Part shown: one piece after another, positions 9,042 to 17,280 of the stretch
Layout of the letters: every line of letters starts with the position of its first letter
Numbering within the stretch: the first letter of the stretch is position 1
Source: Actinomadura formosensis NBRC 14204
GTDB taxonomy: Bacteria > Actinomycetota > Actinomycetes > Streptosporangiales > Streptosporangiaceae
Assembly (NCBI RefSeq): GCF_001552155.1
Contig: NZ_BCQQ01000004.1
Location: 33,432 to 97,431, forward strand
DNA length: 64,000 bases
Direction of reading: 5' to 3'
Notes under the pieces: model-generated
What the model was told of the DNA's origin: nothing
Seen by the model: the letters and a program-made list of their open reading frames with translations, nothing else
Database searches by the model: none
Program-made: the position numbers and the translations under genes

Positions 9042-11630
9042 TCATGCGGGTTCCAGGGTGAGGTGGGACAGTTCCTTGCGGGACGAGATGCCCAGCTTCG
9101 GGTACGCCTTGTAGAGGTGGTACTCGACCGTGCGCGGGCTCAGGAAGAGTTGGGCGGCTATCTCGCGGCTGCTGGTGCCCGCCGCCGCCAGGCGGACGAC
9201 CTGGAGTTCCTGCGGGGTGAGGCGGTCGAGGAGGTCCGGGGAGGCCGGCGCGGAAGTGCCCGACTCGCCCGTGGCCCGTAGTTCGGCGCGCGCGCGTTCC
9301 AGCCATGGTGTGGCGTGGAGGCGTCCGAAGATGGACGCCGCCGAGCGGAGCGGGACGCGGGCGTCCGAGCGGCGGCGGGCACGGCGCAGGTACTCGCCGT
9401 AGAGGAGTTCGGTGCGGGCCCGCTCGAACGGCCGTGACGACTGCTCGTGTAGCCGGATGGCCTGGAGGTACGGTTCCTCGCTGTCGTTCAGCAGGGCCTC
9501 GCAATGCAGGGCCACGGCGAGAGCCCATGGTTGCTCACCTGCCTCGGCCCAGGCACGGAACCGGGAGAACGCCGTGTCCGCGAGTGCGGGCTCACCGGAA
9601 CGTACCGCGGCCTCCACCTGGTCTGCGGCGTAGAGGACGTTGCCGTGCCGGTGCGGGCCGTGCGCGATCTCCTCCAGGCGGCGCAGGGCGTCGTCGTAGC
9701 GGCCGAGACCCAGGTCGAGGAGGGCGAGCGCGCCGTCGGCCGGTCCCGGCGGGGCGGAGACGGTCAGCTCGTGGAGCCGCGCCTCGTCGCCCTCGACCGC
9801 CGCGACGCGGGCCAGGACGGCGCCGAGGCGTCCCTCCCGGTGCGGCCGGCCGGTGTCGCGGGCCAGCGCGATCGCCTCGGCGACGGCGGCCTCCGCGTCC
9901 GCGTGCCGGCCGACCGCGATCAGCGTCTGCGCCTGTACCTGCAGGATCGTCGGCAGTTCGCCGACGAGGCCGTGTCGGCGGCAGTGCGCGGCCTCGGCGG
10001 CGGCCAGTTCGAGCGCCGCCGCGTCCGCGCCGGTGAGCAGCGCGAGCTGGGCGGCGCGCAGCCGGTCGCCGGTGCCGTCGCGCGCGGCGGTGATCTGTTC
10101 GGCGAGCAGCGGCAGGCCGCCCGCGTGGTCGCCGTCCGCGAGCAGCGCGAGGCCGCGGAGCGTCCGGTCGCCCGGCAGGAGTTCGGAGGCCCGCAGCACG
10201 GCGGGCAGCTCGCCGGACGTCCACCCGTACATGGCGCCGGTCCGCAGCATCGCCGCGCGCTCGTCCGCGGGGGCGTCGGCGGCGCGGTCGACGATCATGC
10301 GGGCCGCGGTGCGCGGATCGCCGCGCTCGTACTCGACGGCGGCGTGGACGCGGGCCAGCCGCGCCCGCGCGGCCGGGCACGCGGTGAGCTTCTCGGCGTG
10401 GACGGCGAGGTCCTCGGCCTCGTCCAGCCGTCCCGCCCCCAGGGTCAGCGACGCGGCGGCGGCGAGCCGGGCGGCGCGCTCCTCCCGGCCGGGCGTCAGG
10501 TCGGCGGCCTGCCGGTAGAGCGCGGCGGCCGTCGCGTGCCCGGCACGGCAGCGGGCGCGTTCGGCGGTCTCCTGCAGCTCGGTGGCGACGGCCTCGTCCG
10601 GGGCCAGGGCGGCGGCGGCGCGGTGCCGCGCGCGGCAGTCGAGGTCGTCGGCGGACTCGGCGAGCGCCCGGTGGACCTCGACGCGCCGCGCCGCGGTCGC
10701 GCCCTGGTACGCGGCCGCCCGGATCAGCGGATGCCGGAACGCGATGCTGTGCCCGGTGACCTCCACCAGCCGGGCGCATTCGGCCGCCCCCAGGTCGGCG
10801 AGGCCGGTGCCGAACGTGGCGGCGGCGGAGAGCAGGCTCGGCATGTAGCCGCGCCCCTCCGCCGCCGCGATCAGCAGCATCAGCCGGGCCTTCTCCGGCA
10901 GCCGGGCGATCTGCGCCTGGAACGACCCGAGGACGCGGTCGGCGACGGGCAGCGGCGTGCCCTCGGGCGGACGTTCCCCGGTGGCGGCGAACTCCTGCAG
11001 CGCGAGCGGGTTGCCGGCCGCCTCCCGCAGCACCCGGGCGCGGACGAGCGGCGGCAGGTCGCGCGCCGCGAGGAGCCGTTCGGCGTCGTGCCGGTCGAGC
11101 CGGCCGAGCCGCAGTTCGGGCAGGCCGGTGCCGGTGAACGCCTCGTCCCGCGCGGCGAACAGCATGACGACGCCCTCGGCGGCCAGCCGCCGCGCCGCGA
11201 ACAGCAGCGCCTCGCCGGTCGCCGTGTCGAGCCAGTGCGCGTCGTCGACGACGGCGAGGACGGGGCCGTCCTCGGCGAGGTCGGCGAGCAGCGTCAGCAC
11301 GGCGAGGCCGGTGCTGAATCGGCCCTGCCCGGCGGACGTCTCGCCGAGCGCGGCGCGCAGCGCGCCCGCCTGCGCGGGCGGGAGCGCGTCCAGCCGGTCG
11401 CGGACGGGCCACAGCATCTGGTTGAGGCCGGCGAACGCGATGCCGGACTCCGCCTCGATCCCGGTCGCCCGCAGCACCCGCGGCACGCGGCCGGCGGCCT
11501 GCGCGAGGAGCGCCGACTTGCCGATGCCGGCCTCGCCGCGCAGCACGAGGACGCCGCTGCGCCGGTGGTCGCGTGCGCCGTCGATCAGTGAGGTGAGCCG
11601 CGCCAGTTCGTCGTTCCGCCCGTAGAGCAC
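9042..11630 (-). CDS. LAL-type LuxR family transcriptional regulator with AAA ATPase (862 aa)
   Basis: Large ATP-binding regulator. The N-terminal P-loop is RGEAGIGKSALLAQA (about residues 28-42) with Walker B VLAVVDDAHWLD. A long alpha-helical repeat middle of TPR-like character (for example GHATAAALYRQAADLTPGRE) follows. The C-terminal GerE/LuxR helix-turn-helix is LTPQELQVVRLAAAG then SSREIAAQLFLSPRTVEYHL. LAL proteins typically activate catabolic or secondary-metabolite operons. It is divergent from the OYE-type reductase, with 101 bp between starts, which is a plausible target. That gap holds an imperfect CGGGGC...GCCCCG palindrome. Confidence 0.92.
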   Translation of the reverse strand: MLYGRNDELARLTSLIDGARDHRRSGVLVLRGEAGIGKSALLAQAAGRVPRVLRATGIEAESGIAFAGLNQMLWPVRDRLDALPPAQAGALRAALGETSAGQGRFSTGLAVLTLLADLAEDGPVLAVVDDAHWLDTATGEALLFAARRLAAEGVVMLFAARDEAFTGTGLPELRLGRLDRHDAERLLAARDLPPLVRARVLREAAGNPLALQEFAATGERPPEGTPLPVADRVLGSFQAQIARLPEKARLMLLIAAAEGRGYMPSLLSAAATFGTGLADLGAAECARLVEVTGHSIAFRHPLIRAAAYQGATAARRVEVHRALAESADDLDCRARHRAAAALAPDEAVATELQETAERARCRAGHATAAALYRQAADLTPGREERAARLAAAASLTLGAGRLDEAEDLAVHAEKLTACPAARARLARVHAAVEYERGDPRTAARMIVDRAADAPADERAAMLRTGAMYGWTSGELPAVLRASELLPGDRTLRGLALLADGDHAGGLPLLAEQITAARDGTGDRLRAAQLALLTGADAAALELAAAEAAHCRRHGLVGELPTILQVQAQTLIAVGRHADAEAAVAEAIALARDTGRPHREGRLGAVLARVAAVEGDEARLHELTVSAPPGPADGALALLDLGLGRYDDALRRLEEIAHGPHRHGNVLYAADQVEAAVRSGEPALADTAFSRFRAWAEAGEQPWALAVALHCEALLNDSEEPYLQAIRLHEQSSRPFERARTELLYGEYLRRARRRSDARVPLRSAASIFGRLHATPWLERARAELRATGESGTSAPASPDLLDRLTPQELQVVRLAAAGTSSREIAAQLFLSPRTVEYHLYKAYPKLGISSRKELSHLTLEPA

Positions 11631-11731
11631 GGCTCCAAACTACGGGGCCGGATACCGAAACCCTACGGATTCGCCCCGTGCCCGGTGGCTCGTACGTTCT
11701 TGATCAGCGATAACGCCGTCTGGAGGATGTC

Positions 11732-12805
11732 ATGCAGGAACTGTTCGAGCCGCTGTCGGCCGGGAAGCTGGAGTTGCCCAACCGCCTGGTGATGGCCCCG
11801 ATGACCCGCAGCCGGGCCGGCGCGGACGGCACCGTCGGCGAGCTGCACGCCGAGTACTACCGGCAGCGCGCCGGTGCCGGGCTGATCATCACGGAGGGGA
11901 CGCAGCCGAGCGTCCGGGGCCAGGGGTACATCCTGACGCCGGGCCTGCACTCGGACGACCAGGTGGCGGCGTGGCGGACGGTGACCGGCACCGTGCACGC
12001 CGAGGGCGGGCGGATCTTCGCGCAGCTGATGCACGCCGGGCGCGTCGGCCACCCCGTCCTGTACCCGGACGGAGGGCTGCCGCTGGGCCCGTCGCCGATC
12101 GCGTCCGGGGAGCAGTTGTTCACCCCCGAGGGGATGCTCGACCATCCCGTCCCGCGGGAGATGACCCTGGACGACATCGCGCGGGCGGTCGAGGAGTTCG
12201 GCGGCGCGGCGCGCAACGCGATCAGGGCCGGGTTCGACGGGGTCGAGCTGCACGGCGCGAACGGCTACCTGATCCAGCAGTTCCTCGCGGACGGCAGCAA
12301 CGTCCGGACCGACGCCTACGGCGGGACGGCCGGGAACCGCATCAGGTTCGCCGTCGAGGCCGTCCGGGCGGCGGCGGACGCGATCGGGCCGGAGCGGGTG
12401 GGCCTGCGCGTGTCGCCGGGCGGCAGGGCGAGCGGCGTCAGCGAGAGCGACACGCCCGAGCTGTACTCGGCGCTGGTCGCCGCCCTCGCGCCCCTCGGTC
12501 TCGCCTACCTGCACGTCCTGGAGGAGGGCGACCGGGAGACGACGCGGCGGATCCGCGCGGAGTGGCCGGGGACGCTGATCCTGAACCCGCATCCGACGCC
12601 GGAGTCGTTCCCCGCGAAGCCGGAGGACGGGGCCGAGGCGCTGCGGGACGGGGTGGCCGACGCGATCGCCTTCGGGGAGTTGTGGCTCGCCAACCCCGAC
12701 CTGCCCGCCCGCATCAGGGCCGGCGGCCCCTACAACAAGGCCGACCGGGCGACGTTCTACGGCGGCGACCACCGCGGCTACACCGACTACCCGACACTGG
12801 GCTGA
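11732..12805 (+). CDS. Old Yellow Enzyme family alkene reductase (357 aa)
   Basis: FMN-dependent NAD(P)H ene-reductase of the NemA/OYE type, reducing activated C=C bonds such as enones, maleimides or nitro-olefins. Features are PLSAGKLELPNRLVMAPMTR at the N-terminus, AQLMHAGRVGHP, the His/Asn pair binding the substrate carbonyl in GVELHGANGYLIQQFL, and IAFGELWLANPDLPAR near the phosphate site. Full family length. Upstream GGAGG precedes the ATG by about five bases. It is divergent from the LAL regulator and ends at a strong hairpin shared with the convergent NlpC gene. Confidence 0.93.
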   Translation: MQELFEPLSAGKLELPNRLVMAPMTRSRAGADGTVGELHAEYYRQRAGAGLIITEGTQPSVRGQGYILTPGLHSDDQVAAWRTVTGTVHAEGGRIFAQLMHAGRVGHPVLYPDGGLPLGPSPIASGEQLFTPEGMLDHPVPREMTLDDIARAVEEFGGAARNAIRAGFDGVELHGANGYLIQQFLADGSNVRTDAYGGTAGNRIRFAVEAVRAAADAIGPERVGLRVSPGGRASGVSESDTPELYSALVAALAPLGLAYLHVLEEGDRETTRRIRAEWPGTLILNPHPTPESFPAKPEDGAEALRDGVADAIAFGELWLANPDLPARIRAGGPYNKADRATFYGGDHRGYTDYPTLG

Positions 12806-12825
12806 ACGGGGGCGCCGAGCAGGGG

Positions 12826-12860
12826 AAAGGCCCCGCACCGGGCCGAGTGCGGGGCCTTTT
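12826..12860. terminator. Bidirectional intrinsic terminator
   Basis: Stem AAAGGCCCCGCAC / GTGCGGGGCCTTTT with an eight-base loop. A-rich on the left and T-rich on the right, so it can stop transcription from both the reductase gene and the convergent NlpC gene. Confidence 0.9.
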
Positions 12861-12870
12861 CGCGGCAGGG

Positions 12871-13449
12871 TCAAAGACCCGGCCGGACCGCGCCGCTGAA
12901 GTGGCGCTTGTAGTACCTCGTCAGCTTGATCTTCTGGACCCGCTTGCCGGAACTCGGCGCGTGGATCATGTAGCCGTGCCCGGCGTAGATCCCCATGTGG
13001 GACCGGCCGCCGTAGAAGAAGAGGAGGTCGCCCTTCACGGCGCCCTTCCAGGAGACCTTCTTCCTGACCGCGCGGTAGATCTGCTGGGTGGTGCGGGGCA
13101 GTTTCACCCCGGCCTTGCGCCAGGCGCCGCCGGCGAGGCCGGAGCAGTCCCAGTAGTAGGGCCCGGTCCCGCCGTAGCGGTACGGGTCGCCGATCTGCTT
13201 CGCCGCGTACTTCACGGCGTAGGCCGCGCGCTTCTTCTGCCTGGCGGCCCGGGACTGCTGCGCGGTGACCTGCGCGGGGACCGTCGCGGCCGCGGGCACC
13301 GCCGCCGACAGGGCCGCGGTCTTCTGCGGCGGGGCCGTCGCCTCGACCGGCCCTGCGGCGAGGACGCCCGCGCCGGACGCCGCGGTGGTGGTGAGGATGA
13401 GGCCGCCGGTGGCGATTCCGGTCTTCAGGGTGTTTCGGGGGGTATGCAG
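12871..13449 (-). CDS. Secreted NlpC/P60 peptidoglycan endopeptidase, non-ATG start (192 aa)
   Basis: Cell-wall hydrolase of the NlpC/P60 Cys-His type. The catalytic Cys is in YYWDCSGLAGGAW and the His in RSHMGIYAGHGYMIH. The first standard start codon in frame (GTG 13299) would remove the secretion signal. Upstream in the same frame is a good signal peptide (HTPRNTLKTGIATGGLILTT then TAASGAGVLAA). The only usable codons there are CTG (13447-13449) and ATT (13450-13452), with GGAG five or two bases before them. CTG is used here. The mature region is about 150 residues with a short basic Ala/Gln-rich linker. Confidence 0.85.
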   Translation of the reverse strand: MHTPRNTLKTGIATGGLILTTTAASGAGVLAAGPVEATAPPQKTAALSAAVPAAATVPAQVTAQQSRAARQKKRAAYAVKYAAKQIGDPYRYGGTGPYYWDCSGLAGGAWRKAGVKLPRTTQQIYRAVRKKVSWKGAVKGDLLFFYGGRSHMGIYAGHGYMIHAPSSGKRVQKIKLTRYYKRHFSGAVRPGL

Positions 13450-13467
13450 AATGACTCCAGACCTCGC

Positions 13468-13496
13468 GGGTGATGCCTACCGGGCAGCCGTCACCC
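13468..13496 (-). promoter_or_regulatory. Leader hairpin just upstream of the NlpC start
   Basis: GGGTGA / TCACCC with an inner TGCC / GGCA stem lies about ten bases before the GGAG ribosome site of the NlpC gene. It may be a leader structure affecting translation. It does not match a riboswitch consensus that could be recognised by eye. Confidence 0.35.
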
Positions 13497-13907
13497 ACCG
13501 GTCGTTCATGGGGGTTCTGGATGCGCGCGGCCGTTTCCGGAGCGTCATTGTTCGTAAACGCAGTGGAATTTCGGCCGCTTCCGGCTCCGTGCCTCTCGGC
13601 TGCACGGACTCGGCGATTCGACGGCGGCTTCCGGGCGGGGCCGGGGGAACGACCTGGGGGTCCGCTCCGGCCGTCCTCGGACGACCGGGCGCGTCGCCGC
13701 CGCGCGTCGGGGTGCGTGTTCTGTTATCCGGTTCCTGCCGGGACCTGTCGCCCGGCCGGCTGCTGTGCCGCATGAACCGGGCAGGAAGCTAGCCAGGGCC
13801 TGTCGAATCTGGCAAATCACGAAGCTATTTCGATCAGGTGCGGGCGGTCCGAATGAGACGGCGGTCCACCGCGCTGCCTGGATCAATTCAAAGCGCCTTC
13901 AGTGAAT

Positions 13908-13923
13908 TGTGAAGTGGATCACA
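13908..13923. promoter_or_regulatory. CRP-type operator, perfect palindrome
   Basis: TGTGA-AGTGGA-TCACA matches the TGTGA-N6-TCACA consensus of CRP-family regulators exactly. It lies 176 bp upstream of the glycosidase GTG, within the NlpC/glycosidase divergent region, so either gene may be the target. Confidence 0.65.
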
Positions 13924-13957
13924 GATCCGCCCGGACATCGTGGTTCATTTACCGACC

Positions 13958-13973
13958 TGTGATTTGCCGCACA
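13958..13973. promoter_or_regulatory. Second CRP-type operator, one mismatch
   Basis: TGTGA-TTTGCC-GCACA differs from the consensus at one position and is centred 50 bp from the perfect site at 13908-13923. That is close to five helical turns, so both would face the same side of the DNA. Confidence 0.5.
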
Positions 13974-14083
13974 TTTGGAGTCGCCCGGAGGGAGACCGGA
14001 TCCGGCCACGCCCGGCCGTTGCGGACACCGCCGCGCTCCCTGTAGTTGAAGGAGATTCATGTTCGGTGCCCGGAGGGAGACCC

Positions 14084-15397
14084 GTGTTCGGCACGTCGAG
14101 CAGAGCACGCATCGTCCGCGTCCTGACCGCTCTCACCCTCGTCCTCACCCTGACCGCCCCGCCCGGGGCGTCCGCCGAGGCGAGGCCCGCGACCGTCAGG
14201 TTCCCGCCCGGTTTTCTCTGGGGCGTGTCCACCTCCGGCTTCCAGAGCGAGGGACACTTCCCCGATAGCAACTGGACGAGGAACTCCGACCGCAAGGCGG
14301 ACCCCTACGGCAACTCCGTGGACTTCCGGCACCGCTACCCGTCCGACCTGAAGCTCGCCAAGGGCCTCGGCGTGAACGTCTTCCGGACGTCCATCGAGTG
14401 GGCCCGGGTCGAGCCGCGCCGGGGCCACCGCGACCCGAAGGCGCTCGCCTACTACGACGACCTCGTGCGCCGCATCAAGGCGAACGGGATGCGGCCCATG
14501 CTCACCCTCGACCACTGGGTGTATCCCGGCTGGGTCGTCGACCAGGGCGGCTGGAGCAACCCCCGCACGCGCGACGACTGGCTCCGCAACGCGCGCTTCG
14601 TCGTCAACCGCTACAAGGGCCAGGGCGTCATCTGGATCACGTTCAACGAGGCCACCATCCCCATCTTCAAGGAGATGACCGCCCACCCCGGCCAGATGAT
14701 GCAGATACGCGACGCCTTCATCAAGGCCCACCGGTCCGCCTACGACATGATCCACAAGATCGACCCGGGCGCCCCCGTCTCCAGCAACGTCGCCTATGGG
14801 TCGGTCCTCAACGGCTTCTTCGACGCGGCCCTGTTCAACGATGCCGCCGACAAGCTCGACTTCATCGGCATCGACTACTACTACGGCGCCAACCTGCAGA
14901 ACTTCACCTCGGCGCACATGCTCACCGGAGAGCCCTGGAAGGTGGACCCGGAGCCGGAGGGGCTGTACTACGTCCTCAAGAACTACCAGCGGCGGCTCCC
15001 GCACCTGCCCGTGTACATCGTCGAGAACGGCATGGCGACCGACAACGGCAAGCCGCGCAAGGACGGCTACACGCGCTCGGACAATCTCCGCGACCACATC
15101 TACTGGATCCAGCGTGCGATGGCCGACGGCGTGAAGATGATGGGCTACAACTACTGGAGCCTCACCGACAACTACGAGTGGGGCATTTACCGGCCACGGT
15201 TCGGCCTCTACACGGTGGACGTGCTGACAGACCCGACCTTGACGCGCCGCCCGACCGACGCCGTCCCCACCTACCGGTCGATCATCGCGAACCGGGGCGT
15301 TCCGTCCGGGTACGTCCCGGTGCGCAAGCCGGGCTGGTGCTCGATCGAGGATCCCGTCGCGACCTGCCTCGGCACGACCCCCACACCGCCCGCATGA
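14084..15397 (+). CDS. Secreted glycoside hydrolase family 1 protein (437 aa)
   Basis: Retaining beta-glycosidase with a cleavable signal peptide (residues 1-32, RVLTALTLVLTLTAPPGASA). GH1 landmarks are FPPGFLWGVSTSGFQSEG at the start of the barrel, WITFNEA for the acid/base Glu, YIVENGMA for the nucleophile Glu, and YNYWSLTDNYEWGIYRPRFG near the end. The usual TFNEP reads TFNEA here. The GTG at 14084 has GGAGGGA upstream. An ATG at 14059 also has a good ribosome site but is out of frame. CRP-type sites lie upstream. Secretion is unusual for GH1, where most members are cytoplasmic. Confidence 0.9.
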   Translation: MFGTSSRARIVRVLTALTLVLTLTAPPGASAEARPATVRFPPGFLWGVSTSGFQSEGHFPDSNWTRNSDRKADPYGNSVDFRHRYPSDLKLAKGLGVNVFRTSIEWARVEPRRGHRDPKALAYYDDLVRRIKANGMRPMLTLDHWVYPGWVVDQGGWSNPRTRDDWLRNARFVVNRYKGQGVIWITFNEATIPIFKEMTAHPGQMMQIRDAFIKAHRSAYDMIHKIDPGAPVSSNVAYGSVLNGFFDAALFNDAADKLDFIGIDYYYGANLQNFTSAHMLTGEPWKVDPEPEGLYYVLKNYQRRLPHLPVYIVENGMATDNGKPRKDGYTRSDNLRDHIYWIQRAMADGVKMMGYNYWSLTDNYEWGIYRPRFGLYTVDVLTDPTLTRRPTDAVPTYRSIIANRGVPSGYVPVRKPGWCSIEDPVATCLGTTPTPPA

Positions 15398-15475
15398 CCT
15401 GGACACCGCCCGCATGACCCGCGCGTCCCCGGGTACCGCCACCGCGACCGCAATCGACCAGGGGACGCGTGGGAC

Positions 15476-16090
15476 GTGCAGACGGAGCCGAGCACCCCGA
15501 CACGCGGGTCCGGCCTCCCGAGGTCCGGCTCGGCCGGCGTCGTGGACGGCTTGCTGACGGCTCTGAAACGGGCCGCCGCCGCGCTCCGCGAGGCCGGCAT
15601 CGACTACGCGCTCGCGGGCGGATTCGCCGCGTACGCGCATGGCGCGGCCCTACCCACCCATGACGTCGACTTCGTGGTGCGTGAGCGGGACGTCCAGGTG
15701 GCCTTGGGCGCACTGGCCGACGCGGGCATGACGCATGTGGAGAGCCCGGAGAACTGGCTGGCGAAAGTGTGCGATGGGGAGCACTACATCGACCTCATCC
15801 ACACCCCGTCCGGCCGACCGGTGGACGGAGAACTGCTGGGGCGGGCTGAGGAGATGACGGTCGGGGCGGTGTTCATGCCCGTCCTGACCGCCACCGACCT
15901 GATCATCATGCGGGTGCTGGCGTTCACCGAGACCGCCTGCGACTTCAGCGCGTTCCTGCACGTCGGCCGGGCCCTGCGGGAACAGGTGGACTGGCGCCGG
16001 GTTGCCGCGCAGACCGCGCAGTCCCCGTACGCCCATGCCTTCCTGACGCTGCTGGCCCGGCTCGGAGTGATCGAGGAGGACGCACTGTGA
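15476..16090 (+). CDS. Nucleotidyltransferase-fold protein (204 aa)
   Basis: Minimal nucleotidyltransferase-type protein. The core is ALAGGFAAYAHGAALPTHDVDFVV (residues about 44-66), with the GG helix start and the paired Asp residues (DVD) that bind metal in the AbiEii/DUF6036-like group. The start is a GTG at 15476 with a weak GGGAC ribosome site. A Ser/Gly-rich N-terminal stretch of about 25 residues may be mis-included. The stop overlaps the BON gene start (GTGA), giving an operon with it and the phosphoesterase. Substrate unknown. Confidence 0.7.
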   Translation: MQTEPSTPTRGSGLPRSGSAGVVDGLLTALKRAAAALREAGIDYALAGGFAAYAHGAALPTHDVDFVVRERDVQVALGALADAGMTHVESPENWLAKVCDGEHYIDLIHTPSGRPVDGELLGRAEEMTVGAVFMPVLTATDLIIMRVLAFTETACDFSAFLHVGRALREQVDWRRVAAQTAQSPYAHAFLTLLARLGVIEEDAL

Positions 16091-16332
16091 CCGGCATGTC
16101 GGAGTATCTGGCCGCGCACATCCAGGAGCGGCTCGCGGCGGACGCCTACGAGCTCGGCATCCGCGTGGACGTCCGTGGTGACGTCGTCCATCTGCGCGGC
16201 GAGGTGATGAGCGAGCAGCGGCGCCGGGAGGCCGAGGAGGCCGCCCGCGCCGCCGCCGAGGGCCGCGAGATCTGCAACGAGCTGCACGTCGTCGCGGTCG
16301 CCGAACCGGAGGCTGAGGAGCGGCTCTCATGA
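16087..16332 (+). CDS. BON-domain small protein (81 aa)
   Basis: Single BON-type domain: IQERLAADAYELGIRVDVRG then DVVHLRGEVMSEQRRREAEE and an AAEGREICNELHVV ending. These are the beta-alpha-beta features and the LxGxV strand typical of BON. No signal peptide, so cytoplasmic. It overlaps both neighbours by four bases (GTGA before, ATGA after) and is cotranscribed with them. The function of cytoplasmic BON domains is uncertain; lipid or small-ligand binding is the usual suggestion. Confidence 0.8.
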   Translation: MTGMSEYLAAHIQERLAADAYELGIRVDVRGDVVHLRGEVMSEQRRREAEEAARAAAEGREICNELHVVAVAEPEAEERLS

Positions 16333-17090
16333 TCCGGGTGGCGGCGGCCGGGGACCTGCACGTGGGGCCGGAGGTGGCGGGTGCGTACCGGGCGCGGCTG
16401 TCCGCGCTCGCCGGCCAGGCGGACGTGTTCCTGGTCGCCGGCGACCTGACCCGGCACGGGACGGCCGAGGAGGGCCGGATCGCCGCCGGTGAGCTGCGCG
16501 ATCTCGGCGTCCCGGTGATCGCCGTGCTCGGCAACCACGACTACCACTCGGGTGCCGAGGAGGAGATCACGGGCGTCCTGCGGGACGCCGGCGTGACCGT
16601 CCTCGAAGGCGGCGGGACGGTCCTCGACTGCACCGGGACACGGCTCGGCATCGCGGGCGGCAAGGGCTTCGGCGGCGGGTTCGAGGGCCGCTGCGCCAGC
16701 GACTTCGGCGAGCCCGAGATGAAGGCGTTCGTCCGGCACACCAGGGACTTCGCGGAACGGCTCGGCGCCTGCCTCCAGGACCTGGACGCCGACGTGACGG
16801 TCGCCCTCACGCACTACTCGCCGTCCGCCGACACCCTCGAAGGGGAGCCGCTGGAGATCTACCCGTTCCTCGGCAGCTACCTGCTGGGCGAGGCGATCGA
16901 CGCGGCCGGCGCCGACCTCGCCGTCCACGGCCACGCGCACAAGGGGACGGAGAAGGGCCTCACGTCCGGCGGGGTACGGGTGCGGAACGTGGCGCTGCCG
17001 GTGATCCAGCACGCCTACGCCCTGTACCGCCTGGACGTCCCCGAAGCCACATTCCGCCGCAGCGTCCGGGAACGCGTCTCCGCCTGGTGA
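16329..17090 (+). CDS. Calcineurin-like metallophosphoesterase (253 aa)
   Basis: Binuclear-metal phosphoesterase. The motifs occur in order: GDLHVG (metal 1), VAGDLTRHG, VLGNHDYH (Asn-His-Asp general-acid region), LTHYSP and VHGHAHKG. No signal peptide, so cytoplasmic. The substrate could be a nucleotide, phospholipid or phosphoprotein and cannot be told. The ATG overlaps the BON stop as ATGA. With the upstream nucleotidyltransferase and BON genes it forms a tight three-gene operon ending near 17090. Confidence 0.88.
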   Translation: MIRVAAAGDLHVGPEVAGAYRARLSALAGQADVFLVAGDLTRHGTAEEGRIAAGELRDLGVPVIAVLGNHDYHSGAEEEITGVLRDAGVTVLEGGGTVLDCTGTRLGIAGGKGFGGGFEGRCASDFGEPEMKAFVRHTRDFAERLGACLQDLDADVTVALTHYSPSADTLEGEPLEIYPFLGSYLLGEAIDAAGADLAVHGHAHKGTEKGLTSGGVRVRNVALPVIQHAYALYRLDVPEATFRRSVRERVSAW

Positions 17091-17280
17091 CGTTCGCTCT
17101 ACGTGATGCCGGTGGGCGGTCGCGAGATCACGAGAGGGGGAGTGGTCTCGCGGCCGTCCCACCACCCAGGCCGCCGAGCGGTAGAGGCACTGGCGGCCGT
17201 CGAGCCCCGGATACACGAGGCCCTTGCCGGCCCTCTGCCGTCCGTATCCCGGCTCCCAGGGTCGCTACGTTGCAGGTCCA

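Noticed and set aside
9504..11591. 695-residue plus-strand frame
   Set aside because: Antisense of the LAL regulator, with low-complexity Arg/Gly composition.
13450..13900. A c-di-AMP (ydaO-type) riboswitch before the NlpC gene
   Set aside because: These genes often have one in actinomycetes and several hairpins are present, but the conserved core could not be matched by eye.
14059..14268. ATG 14059 frame with a good ribosome site
   Set aside because: Out of frame with the glycosidase and without features. The GTG at 14084 gives a perfect signal peptide.
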